Assembly (NCBI GenBank): GCA_016219875.1
Contig: JACRJZ010000129.1
Span: forward strand, 1 to 64,000
Reading direction: 5' to 3'
DNA length: 64,000 nt
Origin: Verrucomicrobiota bacterium
Lineage (GTDB): Bacteria > Verrucomicrobiota > Verrucomicrobiia > Limisphaerales > JACRJZ01
Below the pieces are notes generated by a model. It was given only the letters and a program-made list of their open reading frames with translations, was not told the DNA's origin and ran no database searches. The position numbers and the translations under genes were made by a program. Positions 28,554-38,584 of this stretch are shown here, in pieces (positions within the stretch are counted from its first letter, which is position 1; the number at the start of each line of letters is the position of its first letter).

Positions 28554-31106
28554 ATGAAATCAAATCCGAAATCCGAAACGCTGCGCGATCCGCGGCTGGC
28601 AATTTTCAATCTTCAATCTTCAATTCCCAATTTGAAATGGCTCGTCCTTTCCCTGGTTGTCGCTGCGGCCCTGTCGTCGCACGCGGGCATCGTCACGTGG
28701 ACGAACACCAGCGGCGGTAATTGGAATACGTCCGCCAACTGGACTCCCGCCGGGCCTCCTGGCGCGGCGGACACCGCCGTCATCACCAACGACGGCACTT
28801 ACACGGTGACGATCAGCGCCGACGCCGCCGTCACCGGCATCACGCTCGGCGGCAGCACGGGGACGCAGACGCTCGCGCCAGCCTCCGTCACAATCACAGT
28901 CAATGGCCCGTTGAGCATCCGTTCTCACGGCGTCTTCCAATTCGCCAACGATGCCACCCTCAGCGGCGTCGCCACGCTGACCGGCACCCTGCATTGGCTG
29001 TCGGGCTATCTGCGGGAATGCAACTTCACCGTAAACAGCGACGGAGTCTTGAGTCTCAGCGGCACCGGCTCCAAAGCGCTGCTGCATTCCGCCGTCAACA
29101 ACCATGGAACCATCCGCTGGGCCGACTCCGGCAGCCTGGGGGCCATTTCGGTGGGCGGCGGCTTGCTGGCCGCCATTACGAACCGGGCGGGCGGTGTGTT
29201 CGACATTCAGACGGACGCCGGCTTCTTCTATAACAATTCCGGCGGCTTCGATTTTCCCTTCGTGCTGCACAACGCCGGCACGCTCCGCAAGAGCGCCGGC
29301 ACGGGCACCAACGTGTTCATCGGGCGTTTGCTGTTTGAGAACCAGGGCCAGGTCGTGTTGGACCAGGGCGCGTTTCGCTTCGAGTACGGCTTCACGAACA
29401 ATGGGATCTTTCAGCTCGCCAGCAACACCACGGCCCATCTCGCCAAGGACGCCAATCTCCCGACCGCCACGTATGGTTTCGGCCCCTCCAGCCAGAAGAC
29501 CGGCGGCGGCAGTCTGCTCATTTCCAGTGGCGCGATCACGCTGCTCGGCACCGTGCCGGGGTTCGATTGGACGGGTGGCATGCTGGACAACTCCGACTTC
29601 ACCATCGCCACCAACGCCACCTGCACGCTGAAGGCGAACGATCCCAAGTATCTGCGAAACACGATCCTGAGAAACGCCGGTCGGCTGCTCTGGACCGGTG
29701 ATGGCGATCTCTGGGGGCTTTCGGCAGGAGGCGGAAGCTACGTTAACATCACCAACTTGGCGGGCGGCGAGTTTGAGATTCAGACGGACGCCGACTTGAA
29801 TTGGAACAGTCAAGGGGGATTCTATTTTCCGTTCGTCCTCCACAACGCCGGATTGCTGCGCAAGACCGCCGGCTCTGGCGAAACCGTGATTCCGGCCACA
29901 GAGTTGACCGGCCGCCAGTACATGCGGGTGGTCAACACCGGCACGATCTCCATCGAACAAGGCGCCTTGGTGTTTCCGATTTTCGACAACGAGGGCACGC
30001 TCACGATTCAGAACGGCACGGCGCAGTTCCCATCGAGTTTCCACAACAACGGCGTTCTCGATCTGGCCAGCAACATGGTCATCAATCTGGCGGGCGGCGA
30101 CCTTTCGTTCGGCCCCAACAGCCAGGTGACGGGCGAGGGGCAACTGGCCATTCCCAGCGGCGACGTGACCTTGAACGGCTCCGTGCGAAATCTCCTCTGG
30201 ACGGGTGGCCGGCTCGTGAACAGCACGCTCACCATCGCGACCAACGGCACGCTGACGATTGAGGGCAGCGCCGAAAAGGGAATCGTCTTCTCCACTTTGA
30301 ACAACGCTGGCACCGTGCGCTGGACCGGCACCGGCAACGTGCGGGCCAAGTCCGCGGGCGTCACCAACAACACAGTCTTGATTACAAATCTGCCGGGCGC
30401 GGTCTTTGACTTCCAAACCGACGCCGACTTCCTGTACGACGACTCCGGCGGCTTCGTCTTCCTTTGTGCTTTTGACAACCGCGGCACGCTGCGAAAGAGC
30501 TTTGGCACCGCGGACAGCCTTTTTCCGGCGAACATGCTCTTCACGAGCAGCGGGCAGATGGACTTGCAGACGGGCGGCTTGGTCATCGGTGACGGATCGG
30601 CGAAGATTGGCGGCGAGTTGCTCTTCGGCATCACGAGCCCGACGGTCTTCGGCCAACTGAGCGTCAACGTCCCGCGAAAGGTCACCGTCAGCGGCATTGT
30701 GCGGGCGAGGTTGATCAATCCGATCGGCCTCAGCGCCGGAGATTCATTCGGGGTGCTCCATCAAGGCGGGCTGTTCCGGAACAAAGTGGTCTTTGCCGGA
30801 CGCAATCTGGGGAACGGCCTCGTCTATGATCCGGTCGTTCTCGGGGTGGGCGCGGTGACGCTGGTGCTGCGCGCGGCCAATCATCCCACCCCGCCGGTTA
30901 TCTCGTTGAGCTACGCGCCGCTGTTGCCGGCCTTTGTGCTGGTTGAAGGCCAGACCAACTCCACCTTCCGTTTCGACGCGTCCGCTGACTTGTCTCAATG
31001 GACCGCCCTCTACACGAATAGCGCGCCCGACGGCGTGTGGGAATTCTGTGACGAACACGCGCCGGGTTTTCCGTTCCGCTTCTACCGCGCTGCAACTCAG
31101 CCGTGA
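28554..31106 (+). CDS. Secreted beta-strand-repeat protein
   Basis: An 850-residue protein. Residues 1-28 are a polar extension encoded by CCGAAAT-type repeats; the signal core is WLVLSLVVAAALSSHA (29-44). The mature part starts WTNTSGGNWNTSANWTPAGPPGAADTAV, the typical opening of verrucomicrobial autotransporter-like strand-repeat proteins. Three related blocks of about 230 residues recur, each with a GGxFDFPFVLHNAGTLRKSA-like motif (about 225, 430 and 635). The tail is a divergent form ending PFRFYRAATQP. It is probably a beta-solenoid surface protein. No enzymatic motif is seen. Confidence 0.8.
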   Translation: MKSNPKSETLRDPRLAIFNLQSSIPNLKWLVLSLVVAAALSSHAGIVTWTNTSGGNWNTSANWTPAGPPGAADTAVITNDGTYTVTISADAAVTGITLGGSTGTQTLAPASVTITVNGPLSIRSHGVFQFANDATLSGVATLTGTLHWLSGYLRECNFTVNSDGVLSLSGTGSKALLHSAVNNHGTIRWADSGSLGAISVGGGLLAAITNRAGGVFDIQTDAGFFYNNSGGFDFPFVLHNAGTLRKSAGTGTNVFIGRLLFENQGQVVLDQGAFRFEYGFTNNGIFQLASNTTAHLAKDANLPTATYGFGPSSQKTGGGSLLISSGAITLLGTVPGFDWTGGMLDNSDFTIATNATCTLKANDPKYLRNTILRNAGRLLWTGDGDLWGLSAGGGSYVNITNLAGGEFEIQTDADLNWNSQGGFYFPFVLHNAGLLRKTAGSGETVIPATELTGRQYMRVVNTGTISIEQGALVFPIFDNEGTLTIQNGTAQFPSSFHNNGVLDLASNMVINLAGGDLSFGPNSQVTGEGQLAIPSGDVTLNGSVRNLLWTGGRLVNSTLTIATNGTLTIEGSAEKGIVFSTLNNAGTVRWTGTGNVRAKSAGVTNNTVLITNLPGAVFDFQTDADFLYDDSGGFVFLCAFDNRGTLRKSFGTADSLFPANMLFTSSGQMDLQTGGLVIGDGSAKIGGELLFGITSPTVFGQLSVNVPRKVTVSGIVRARLINPIGLSAGDSFGVLHQGGLFRNKVVFAGRNLGNGLVYDPVVLGVGAVTLVLRAANHPTPPVISLSYAPLLPAFVLVEGQTNSTFRFDASADLSQWTALYTNSAPDGVWEFCDEHAPGFPFRFYRAATQP

Positions 31107-31179
31107 TCACCCGATGGAGCCGCGAATAAACTCAAACAGAGCAAGGCAAAACCGTAAACACCACCATGGCCGCGTCGGG

Positions 31180-31209
31180 CAGCGCTGCTTCCGCGTGCGG
31201 CAACCGTGA
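31180..31209 (+). pseudogene. Second orphan C-terminal tail (QRCFRVRQP-stop)
   Basis: Seventy bases after the stop of the gene ending at 31106 there is CAG CGC TGC TTC CGC GTG CGG CAA CCG TGA followed by ACCGCCAACCAACTACTGAC. The same downstream sequence follows the true tails at 34170 and 38541, so coding end and 3' spacer travel together. The rest of 31107-31266 is an A/C-rich leader. Confidence 0.75.
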
Positions 31210-31266
31210 ACCGCCAACCAACTACTGACTGCTGACCACGAACTACTGACAACAAACCAAGACACC

Positions 31267-34170
31267 ATGAAAACAATTCCAAAATCCAAAATCCGAAGCC
31301 CGAAACAAATCCAAAATCCGAAGCCCGAACACCGAGACGGCGAACCGCTGAATCGGCGAATCGGTGCCGGCGCCGTCTCGCCGTTTCGCCCCCTCGCCGT
31401 TTCATTTGGCTTTGCCTTGCTGCTCCTGCTCGCCCTGGGCCGCACCGCTTCGGCGCAAAGCCTTACCTTCACTTCCAACACGTTTGCCGTCGGCGACGAG
31501 AACAGCGGCCCCGACTGCGTTGCCGCCGCTGACATCAACGGCGATGGCAGGCTGGATTTGATCAGTGCGAACTACGGCTTTCGCTGGGGACTGCCCGGCG
31601 ACCCAGGCGGGTGGAATACCAATGTGGTCGTGCTGACCAACAACGGCAGCGGTGGCTTCGCCCTCAACGCCGTGCTGACCGTGGGGCATGGGCCAAGCTC
31701 GGTGGTGACAACCGACGTCAACGGCGACGGCAAACCGGATTTGATCTGCGCGAACGAAACCGACAACACCCTGACCGTGCTGACCAACAACGGCAGCGGC
31801 GCGCTTGGCAGCAACGCCACGTTGACCGTTGGGAGCCGGCCCCACGGCGTTGCGGTGGCGGATTTCAATCGCGACCACCAGCTCGACCTGGCGTGCGTGA
31901 ATGCCGGAGCCAACTCGGTGACGGTGCTCACCAATCAGGGCGGCGCGTTTGTCTTGAGTGCCACGCTCCCCGTCGGGAACGAACCGCTGGCCCTCGTGGC
32001 CTCGGATGTCAACGATGATGGCAAACCGGATTTGACCAGCGTGAACAAGAACGACGACACGCTGACCGTGCTGACCAACGACGGCAGCGGCGGCTTCGCT
32101 TTCAACGCTACAATCCCCGTCGGTCACTATCCGAATTCGGTTTCGGCGGCGGATTTCAACGGCGATGGAAAAATGGATTTGGTCAGCGTGAACTGGGGCG
32201 TCGCCACGATGACGGTGTTGACCAACGGCGGCGGCAGCTTTGGCGTCAGTGCCACGCTGCCGGTCGGCAATTATCCCTCCACCGTCGCGGCCGCAGATTT
32301 CAACGGCGACGGCAAAGTGGACCTGATCTGTGCGAGCACGGAAGCCAACTCATTGCGCGTGCTGACCAACAATGGCAGCGGGGTGTTCGGCTACAACACC
32401 ACGCTCGGTACCGGCCGGATTCCGAACGTCTGGCCCGCGGACTTGAACCGCGACGGTAAACTGGATTTGGCCTGCCCGAACTTCCGCGACGGCACGGTGA
32501 CCGTGCTGCTGAACACCACCATTTTCCCGCAACACTGGCCCACCAACAACCTGCCCCCTGGCCTCGTCGCTTGGTGGCAAGCCGAGGGGAATTTCTCCGA
32601 CCTGACCGGCGCGAACCCCGGTACGGCCGGCGCCGGTGTCTCGTTCACCAGCGGTCAAGTCGGCAACGCCTTCCGGTTCGTCAATTCCCCGGACAGCACC
32701 ATCCGGTTTCCAAACGCCCCGGCCTTTGCGCCGACGAACCGCCAGCTCACCATCACCGCCTGGATCAAACCCGATTTCAGCAGCACGAATCTCATTGATA
32801 CCATCCTCGAGCAGCGCGATGCGTGTGGCAGCTTGCCCTACTCCTTTATCTTCTCCGTCTTGAAGGCGTATCCGGGTCACGCGCCGGGCGTGTTCGGCCT
32901 GGGCATGTTGCCTCAGATCGGTTACATCGCCTCCACCAATCGCATCCCGGATGATGGCAGGTTCCACCACGTTGCGGTGACCTACAACGGCCACAAGGCC
33001 AACGGCAATTGTCTGCTCTACCTGGATGGCCGGGTCGTGGGTGGTGGCGACGGCGCCGGGCCGATACCAACTCAGGTGAACGGCCCGGTCATGGGAGTGC
33101 ATCAGTGCCTCGGAGCGACCAGCAGCATGGCCATTGACGAAGTGGGCTTCTTCGATCGCGAGCTGAGTGCCGCAGAAATCGTCTATCTCTGCCTTGGGCC
33201 GGATCTCCCGGTCACGGCGGGCCTCAAACTTCACCTCGACGCCAACAACGCGAACGGCGATGGAAGCTATCCTTCCAACAACGCCTCCGTGACCACTTGG
33301 CACGACCTCAGCGGTTTTGGCCTCGACGCCGCGCCGCTTTTCGGCGTCGCCCCTGTGTATCGCCCCTATGCCATCAATGGGCGTCCGGGCGTGGACTTCG
33401 GACTGTCCGGTTCCGACGCGCTCGCCACGGCGTTGACCAACGGGCTTGATTTCACCAACTGCACAATCTTCCTGGTGAGCGACGGGGCCAATTCGGGGAC
33501 CCACATTTCGATTTCGGCCGCGACGGTCATGCAGGAGTTCTGCATCTTTGACAAAGGCATCCAGCACCATTCCTCGCCCTATCATTACATCTACCGCAGT
33601 CATCAGAATTCGCCGCCGGGATTCTACATCCAAGCGGCCCTCTTCGGGGTCAAGTCCGATCAACTCGCCAGCTTCATCAATGGCGTGGCGAGCACCAACC
33701 AGTTCGTCTTTGGTCAACAATCCCCAACGCTGAACGACGTGGCGGACTATGCGCCGGTCGCCCGGCAGGCCATCCTCGGCTGGCGCAACAGCGACGCCAA
33801 CGGCAACCCGCCGGTGGCCTCCGAGAACTTCGCCGGCGTGATCTGCGAAGTGCTTGTCTATGACCGCCAGCTCAGCCCGGCGGAATTGAACGCCATGCAC
33901 CTCTATCTGGCTGGCAAATACGGGATCGCCGTTGTCCCCATCCAACCTGAGTTGCGCATCACCTTGGTCAACGTCGCGAGCATGGGCACGAACTTCACCT
34001 TCGCGTTCCAGACCGTGAGCAACCTCAGCTACACGGTGGAATACAACGGCGACCTGAACACGACGAACTGGTTGCTCCATCACACGCTGACCGGCGACGG
34101 CTCGCTGACGCCGTGCCTCATTCCGATGACGAATGGCCCGCAACGCTTCTTCCGCGTGCGCCAGCCGTGA
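31267..34170 (+). CDS. Secreted FG-GAP/VCBS repeat protein with two LamG-like domains
   Basis: A 967-residue protein. A polar N-terminal extension (1-40), partly encoded by CCAAAATCCGAA-type repeats, precedes the signal core AVSFGFALLLLLALGRTASA (cleavage near 63). Residues about 66-420 are seven or more FG-GAP/VCBS propeller repeats (AADFNGDGKMDLVSVNWG and relatives; DxNxDGxxDL is the calcium-binding type). A concanavalin/LamG domain follows (about 428-645; LTITAWIKPDF, DGRFHHVAVTYNG), then a second one (about 649-890; GLKLHLDANNANGDGSYPSN). The tail ends PQRFFRVRQP. It is probably an adhesive, surface-bound protein. Confidence 0.86.
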   Translation: MKTIPKSKIRSPKQIQNPKPEHRDGEPLNRRIGAGAVSPFRPLAVSFGFALLLLLALGRTASAQSLTFTSNTFAVGDENSGPDCVAAADINGDGRLDLISANYGFRWGLPGDPGGWNTNVVVLTNNGSGGFALNAVLTVGHGPSSVVTTDVNGDGKPDLICANETDNTLTVLTNNGSGALGSNATLTVGSRPHGVAVADFNRDHQLDLACVNAGANSVTVLTNQGGAFVLSATLPVGNEPLALVASDVNDDGKPDLTSVNKNDDTLTVLTNDGSGGFAFNATIPVGHYPNSVSAADFNGDGKMDLVSVNWGVATMTVLTNGGGSFGVSATLPVGNYPSTVAAADFNGDGKVDLICASTEANSLRVLTNNGSGVFGYNTTLGTGRIPNVWPADLNRDGKLDLACPNFRDGTVTVLLNTTIFPQHWPTNNLPPGLVAWWQAEGNFSDLTGANPGTAGAGVSFTSGQVGNAFRFVNSPDSTIRFPNAPAFAPTNRQLTITAWIKPDFSSTNLIDTILEQRDACGSLPYSFIFSVLKAYPGHAPGVFGLGMLPQIGYIASTNRIPDDGRFHHVAVTYNGHKANGNCLLYLDGRVVGGGDGAGPIPTQVNGPVMGVHQCLGATSSMAIDEVGFFDRELSAAEIVYLCLGPDLPVTAGLKLHLDANNANGDGSYPSNNASVTTWHDLSGFGLDAAPLFGVAPVYRPYAINGRPGVDFGLSGSDALATALTNGLDFTNCTIFLVSDGANSGTHISISAATVMQEFCIFDKGIQHHSSPYHYIYRSHQNSPPGFYIQAALFGVKSDQLASFINGVASTNQFVFGQQSPTLNDVADYAPVARQAILGWRNSDANGNPPVASENFAGVICEVLVYDRQLSPAELNAMHLYLAGKYGIAVVPIQPELRITLVNVASMGTNFTFAFQTVSNLSYTVEYNGDLNTTNWLLHHTLTGDGSLTPCLIPMTNGPQRFFRVRQP

Positions 34171-34251
34171 ACCGCCAACCAGTGCGGAGGTCGTAGCGAG
34201 CGCCAACGATTCCGACCCAACAGCCAAACATCCAACCACTCGCCCATCACG

Positions 34252-37200
34252 ATGAAACAGGTTCTTGCCCTGCGCCTGACTGCCGCCCTGCTCGCCCTGG
34301 CTTCGTCCACCCTCGGCGCTGACGCGCCGCCGCCCGCCACGCTGGACCCCAGCTTCGCCACGAATTGCCAGGCGCTCGGCCCCGGTTCGATCAGCACGCT
34401 CGCCTTGCAGCCGGACGGCACAATCCTCGTCGGCGGTTGGTTCACCAGCGTCGGCGGCGTCTTGCGCACGAATGTCGCCCGGCTGAACTCCGACGGTTCG
34501 GTGGACGCGAGTTTCGCCGTGGGACCTCAATACCCCAGTCAGCCGGTGGACTGCTTGGCGCTGCAAGCGGATGGCCGGCTGTGGATTGCCGGTGGCTTCA
34601 CCAACATCGCCGATCGTATCTGCCGGCGCCTGGCCCGGCTCGAAGCCGACGGCAACGTGGACGTGACCATTGCCGACGGCTCCGGGGCCAGCAGCAACGT
34701 CAAGGCTCTGGCCCTCCAAACGAACGGGCAACTCGTGCTCGCCGGTTACTTCGGTGGCATCTACTCAGGCAACACCGGCACCATCCGGCCGCGCGTGGCC
34801 CGACTGAACCTCAATGGCACACTCGACAGCAGCTTCGACGCGGGCACCAACACCGACAACAGCCTCGAAGCGGTCATCGTCCAACCGGACCAGAAAATCC
34901 TCATCGCGGGTGCGTTCAAAAGCCCTCTCGGCGTCGTCCGTCCGCCCATCGTGCGGTTGAATTCCGATGGGACGCCCGCGGCTGGATTCGCGCCCGTCGC
35001 CGCGCTGGGGTCGCGCTTCAGCCGGATGGCGCGCCAGGCGGACGGGCGCATTCTGATCGCGGGCACTTTCACCAACCTCAACGCGACGCCCGTCACCAAC
35101 TTCGCCCGGCTCAACGCCGATGGCAGTCTCGACACCGCTTTCGCCTCGCGTCTCCGGGCGGCGGATGACATTCGGGCGATGGCTCTGCAGGCGGACGGCA
35201 AAATCCTCATCGGTGGAAACATCCAGAGCGTGAACAGCGTCCCGTGCGGAAACTTGGCGCGGTTGCATCCCGACGGGCAGGTCGATACCAATTTCAACTT
35301 CGTCTCCATGTCCACGGTGACGGCGCTGGCGATTCAGCCCGACGGACGAATTCTCGTGGCCAGCGGCAACCGGCTGCTGCGGTTGCTCGGCGATGGCGGC
35401 GGCGGGCCGGTGATTCTCACCTCGCCCCAAAACGTGACGGTCGAGCCTGGCGCGGCGGTCGCGTTCAGCGTTCGCGCCGCGGGCGAGGCACTGCATTACC
35501 AGTGGGAGAAGGACAGCGTGCCGCTCGCGGGCCAGACCAACATCACGTTGAGCCTGCACAGCCTCCAGCCGGGAGACGCAGGGTCGTATCGCGTGACCGT
35601 TTCCAACCCTCTCGGCACGGCGCAAAGCGCGGCCGCGACGTTGCAGATCGTCTCGACGCAACCGCTCTCCACCGCCGGCATGGTGGACCCCAGTTTCAAT
35701 CCCGGCACGGGAACTGACGATTCCGTCTATGCGCTCGCGCTCCAGAGCGATGGCCGCATCCTGCTCGGCGGCTGGTTCACGAATTACAACAACACCGCCT
35801 GCACGAACCTCATTCGCGTGCTCCCGAACGGCAGCCGGGATTCCGGCTTCACGCCGAACCTCGGCCGTTACGGCAGCGTGGTCGCGCTGGCGATTCAGCC
35901 CGACGGCAAGATCGTGGTCGTCGGTTCGTTCACCAACGTCGGGGGCGTTTTGTGCAACGGGATCGCGCGGTTCAACACCAACGGCGCGTTGGACGCCACC
36001 TTCAACAGCGGCACCGGGGCCGACGGCGACATCAAAGCCGTGGCGCTGCAACCCAACGGCCAGGTGCTCATCGGCGGCGCATTCACCAGCGTGAATGGCG
36101 TCGCGCGCACCAACGTGGCGCGCCTCAATGCCAATGGCAGCGTGGACGCCGCGTTCCATCCCGTCCCAGACGACGAAGTGCGGGGCTTGGCCGTCCAGCC
36201 CGACGGCAAGATTCTGCTCGGGGGCCGGTTCTGGAACATCGGCCCGACCTTCCGGCCACATATCGCACGCCTGGACTCGTCCGGGAACGTGGACGCCGGC
36301 TTCAACGCGGGTTCGGTGCAGGGCGGTGTCTTCATTCCCTACGTCTCTACAATCAAAGTGCTGACCAACGGGCAGCTCCTGATCGCCGGGAACTTCTCGG
36401 AGGTGGGCGGCGTGACTCGCAACTGGCTGGCGCGGCTCAATGCCAACGGCGGCGTGGATACCAACTTCAACGCTGCATTGGGCAGTTCGGCGCAAGTCTC
36501 GGCGGTTGCCGTTCAGCCCGACGGAAAACTGCTCGTCGGCGGTTACTTCATCGGGATCGGCGGCTTGTCGCGGAACAACATTGCGCGCCTCAATCCCGAC
36601 GGGAGCGGCGACGCCAGCTTCGATCCCGGCGCCGGACCTTCCAGCCAGGTGTATGCCCTGGCACTCCAGCCCGATGGCCGAACGCTTCTGGCCGGCGGCT
36701 TCACCGAGGTTGACGGCGTTGCGCGCCGCCACGTGGCCCGGCTGCTCGCCGACCGAAGCGCGCCCGTCATCGTCACCGGACCCGCCAGCCGGACGGCGGC
36801 GGTGGGTGATACCGTCGGGTTCACGGTGCAAGCCGTCGGCTTCGCTCCGTTGATTTACCGCTGGCAGAAAGGCACCGTGCCCATCGCGGGCGCGACGAAC
36901 GCGACGTTGATTCGCTCGAACCTCACGACGACCGATGCCGGTTCGTACTCGGTCGTCGTCAGCAATTCTCTCGGCACGGCCACCAGCGGCGCGGCCACCT
37001 TGACCGTGCTCGACCTGCCGCAAATCACCGAACAGCCGCAGGGCCGGTGCTACAGCGCCGGAGCCAGTGCCACGCTGCGCGTCACCGCGCTGGCCAGTTC
37101 TCCGATGAGCTACCAATGGCACCGCGACCGCGGTTGGAGCGGCGGGCCAATCAGCGGCGCCACCAACGCCGCGTTCACCCTGGCCAATCTCCAGGCCAGC

Positions 37201-38541
37201 GACGAAGGCCGGTACTGGGTCGTCGTATCCTGCACGCACGGCGCCGTCACCAGCGCCGTGGCCGAACTCAGAATCCCACGCGCCGGCGGCCTGGACCCCA
37301 CGTTCAATCCGGGAGCGGGTGTCTTCGGTGACGTGCTGGCCCTGGCACTCCAGCCCGATGGCCGGATTGTCGCAGGCGGCCAGTTCACGAGCGTCAATGA
37401 CACCCCGCGCGCCAACCTCGCCCGGCTCCTGCCCGACGGCCGGTTGGATTCGTCCTTTGGCTTGGAATGCGGTGCGGACCAACCGGTCGAGTCCGTCGCC
37501 GTGCAAGCGGGCGGCGCGGTGCTCGTGGGCGGACTCTTCACGAGCGTCCACGGCGTCGGGCGCCCGCATTTGGCCCGTATCAACCCCGATAACTGCGTGG
37601 AGGCCGGGTTCAATCCGCTCTTGGACGGCACTGTCAAGGCGCTGGCCGTTCAAGCCGGCGACAAGATTCTCGCGGGCGGTCTGTTCTACAGCGTCAACGG
37701 CAATTATGCAAAAGCCGGTCTGGCTCGCTTCACTGCGGACGGCGGGATTGACTCCGACTTCCTCGGATCGTGGGCATGGAAGGTGAAGTGCCTTGCGCTC
37801 GCGCCTGACGGTGGCTTTGCGGCCGGCGGCACCGAAGGCCAGGTGGTTCGCCGCGATTCGACGGGCTATGCATGGCCGGGTTTCGCTGCTCCGACGATTC
37901 AAGGCGGATGGATCAATGCCATCGCCTTCCAGTCCGATGGCAGGATTCTGATTGGCGGCGTCTTCACCAACGTCGGCGGCGTGGCCATCACCAATCTCGC
38001 CCGGCTCAACACCAACGGCACGGTGGACGCGAGTTTCCCGCGCCGCTTGCGGACGGGGCAGGACGTCTTCTGCCTGGCCGTGCAAACCGATGGCCGGATT
38101 CTGGTCGGCGGACGGTTCAACAGCATCGGTGGTGTGTCGCGCGGGAACATTGCTCGGCTTGAGGCCAACGGCAGCGTTGACCTTGACTACGCAGCCACGG
38201 CCAACGACTGGGTGTGCGCGATCGTTCTCCAGCCGGACGGGCACGCGGTCATTGGCGGATATTTCACGGAGGTCAACGATCAGCCGCGCGGTGGTATTGC
38301 CCGGCTCCTGGCCACGGATAGTGCGCCGTTGTTGCTCGTCCAGCCCGCAGTCGTCGGGACGAACTTCACCTTCGCGTTCCTGACGCAGACCAATCAGACC
38401 TACACGGTGGAATACAGCGACGACCTCGGCACGACGAACTGGCTTCTCCACCACACGCTGACCGGCAACGGCTCGCTCCTGCCGTGCCTCATTCCAATGA
38501 CCAACGCCGCGCAACGCTTCTTCCGCGTGCGGATGCCGTGA
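34252..38541 (+). CDS. Secreted delta-60 repeat protein with Ig-like domains
   Basis: A 1429-residue protein with a standard signal peptide (LRLTAALLALASSTLGA, about 23 residues). Three blocks of delta-60 repeats (about 25-384, 475-835, 1011-1360) have units like ALQPDGKILIGG...FTSVNGVARTNVARLNANGSVDAAF, known as beta-propeller-like repeats in secreted bacterial proteins. Ig-like domains separate the blocks: one at about 385-470 and two at about 838-1010, each with a YQW...DAGSYxVxVSN pattern. The tail domain (about 1361-1429) ends AQRFFRVRMP. Repeats diverge enough that they are old. A surface adhesin or matrix role is inferred. Confidence 0.88.
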   Translation: MKQVLALRLTAALLALASSTLGADAPPPATLDPSFATNCQALGPGSISTLALQPDGTILVGGWFTSVGGVLRTNVARLNSDGSVDASFAVGPQYPSQPVDCLALQADGRLWIAGGFTNIADRICRRLARLEADGNVDVTIADGSGASSNVKALALQTNGQLVLAGYFGGIYSGNTGTIRPRVARLNLNGTLDSSFDAGTNTDNSLEAVIVQPDQKILIAGAFKSPLGVVRPPIVRLNSDGTPAAGFAPVAALGSRFSRMARQADGRILIAGTFTNLNATPVTNFARLNADGSLDTAFASRLRAADDIRAMALQADGKILIGGNIQSVNSVPCGNLARLHPDGQVDTNFNFVSMSTVTALAIQPDGRILVASGNRLLRLLGDGGGGPVILTSPQNVTVEPGAAVAFSVRAAGEALHYQWEKDSVPLAGQTNITLSLHSLQPGDAGSYRVTVSNPLGTAQSAAATLQIVSTQPLSTAGMVDPSFNPGTGTDDSVYALALQSDGRILLGGWFTNYNNTACTNLIRVLPNGSRDSGFTPNLGRYGSVVALAIQPDGKIVVVGSFTNVGGVLCNGIARFNTNGALDATFNSGTGADGDIKAVALQPNGQVLIGGAFTSVNGVARTNVARLNANGSVDAAFHPVPDDEVRGLAVQPDGKILLGGRFWNIGPTFRPHIARLDSSGNVDAGFNAGSVQGGVFIPYVSTIKVLTNGQLLIAGNFSEVGGVTRNWLARLNANGGVDTNFNAALGSSAQVSAVAVQPDGKLLVGGYFIGIGGLSRNNIARLNPDGSGDASFDPGAGPSSQVYALALQPDGRTLLAGGFTEVDGVARRHVARLLADRSAPVIVTGPASRTAAVGDTVGFTVQAVGFAPLIYRWQKGTVPIAGATNATLIRSNLTTTDAGSYSVVVSNSLGTATSGAATLTVLDLPQITEQPQGRCYSAGASATLRVTALASSPMSYQWHRDRGWSGGPISGATNAAFTLANLQASDEGRYWVVVSCTHGAVTSAVAELRIPRAGGLDPTFNPGAGVFGDVLALALQPDGRIVAGGQFTSVNDTPRANLARLLPDGRLDSSFGLECGADQPVESVAVQAGGAVLVGGLFTSVHGVGRPHLARINPDNCVEAGFNPLLDGTVKALAVQAGDKILAGGLFYSVNGNYAKAGLARFTADGGIDSDFLGSWAWKVKCLALAPDGGFAAGGTEGQVVRRDSTGYAWPGFAAPTIQGGWINAIAFQSDGRILIGGVFTNVGGVAITNLARLNTNGTVDASFPRRLRTGQDVFCLAVQTDGRILVGGRFNSIGGVSRGNIARLEANGSVDLDYAATANDWVCAIVLQPDGHAVIGGYFTEVNDQPRGGIARLLATDSAPLLLVQPAVVGTNFTFAFLTQTNQTYTVEYSDDLGTTNWLLHHTLTGNGSLLPCLIPMTNAAQRFFRVRMP

Positions 38542-38584
38542 ACCGCCAATCAACTACTGACCACGGACCACAAACCAACACCCC

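Noticed and set aside
34765..38553. A 1262-residue minus-strand open frame
   Set aside because: It is antisense to the delta-60 repeat gene; its apparent repeats mirror the delta-60 repeats of the other strand.
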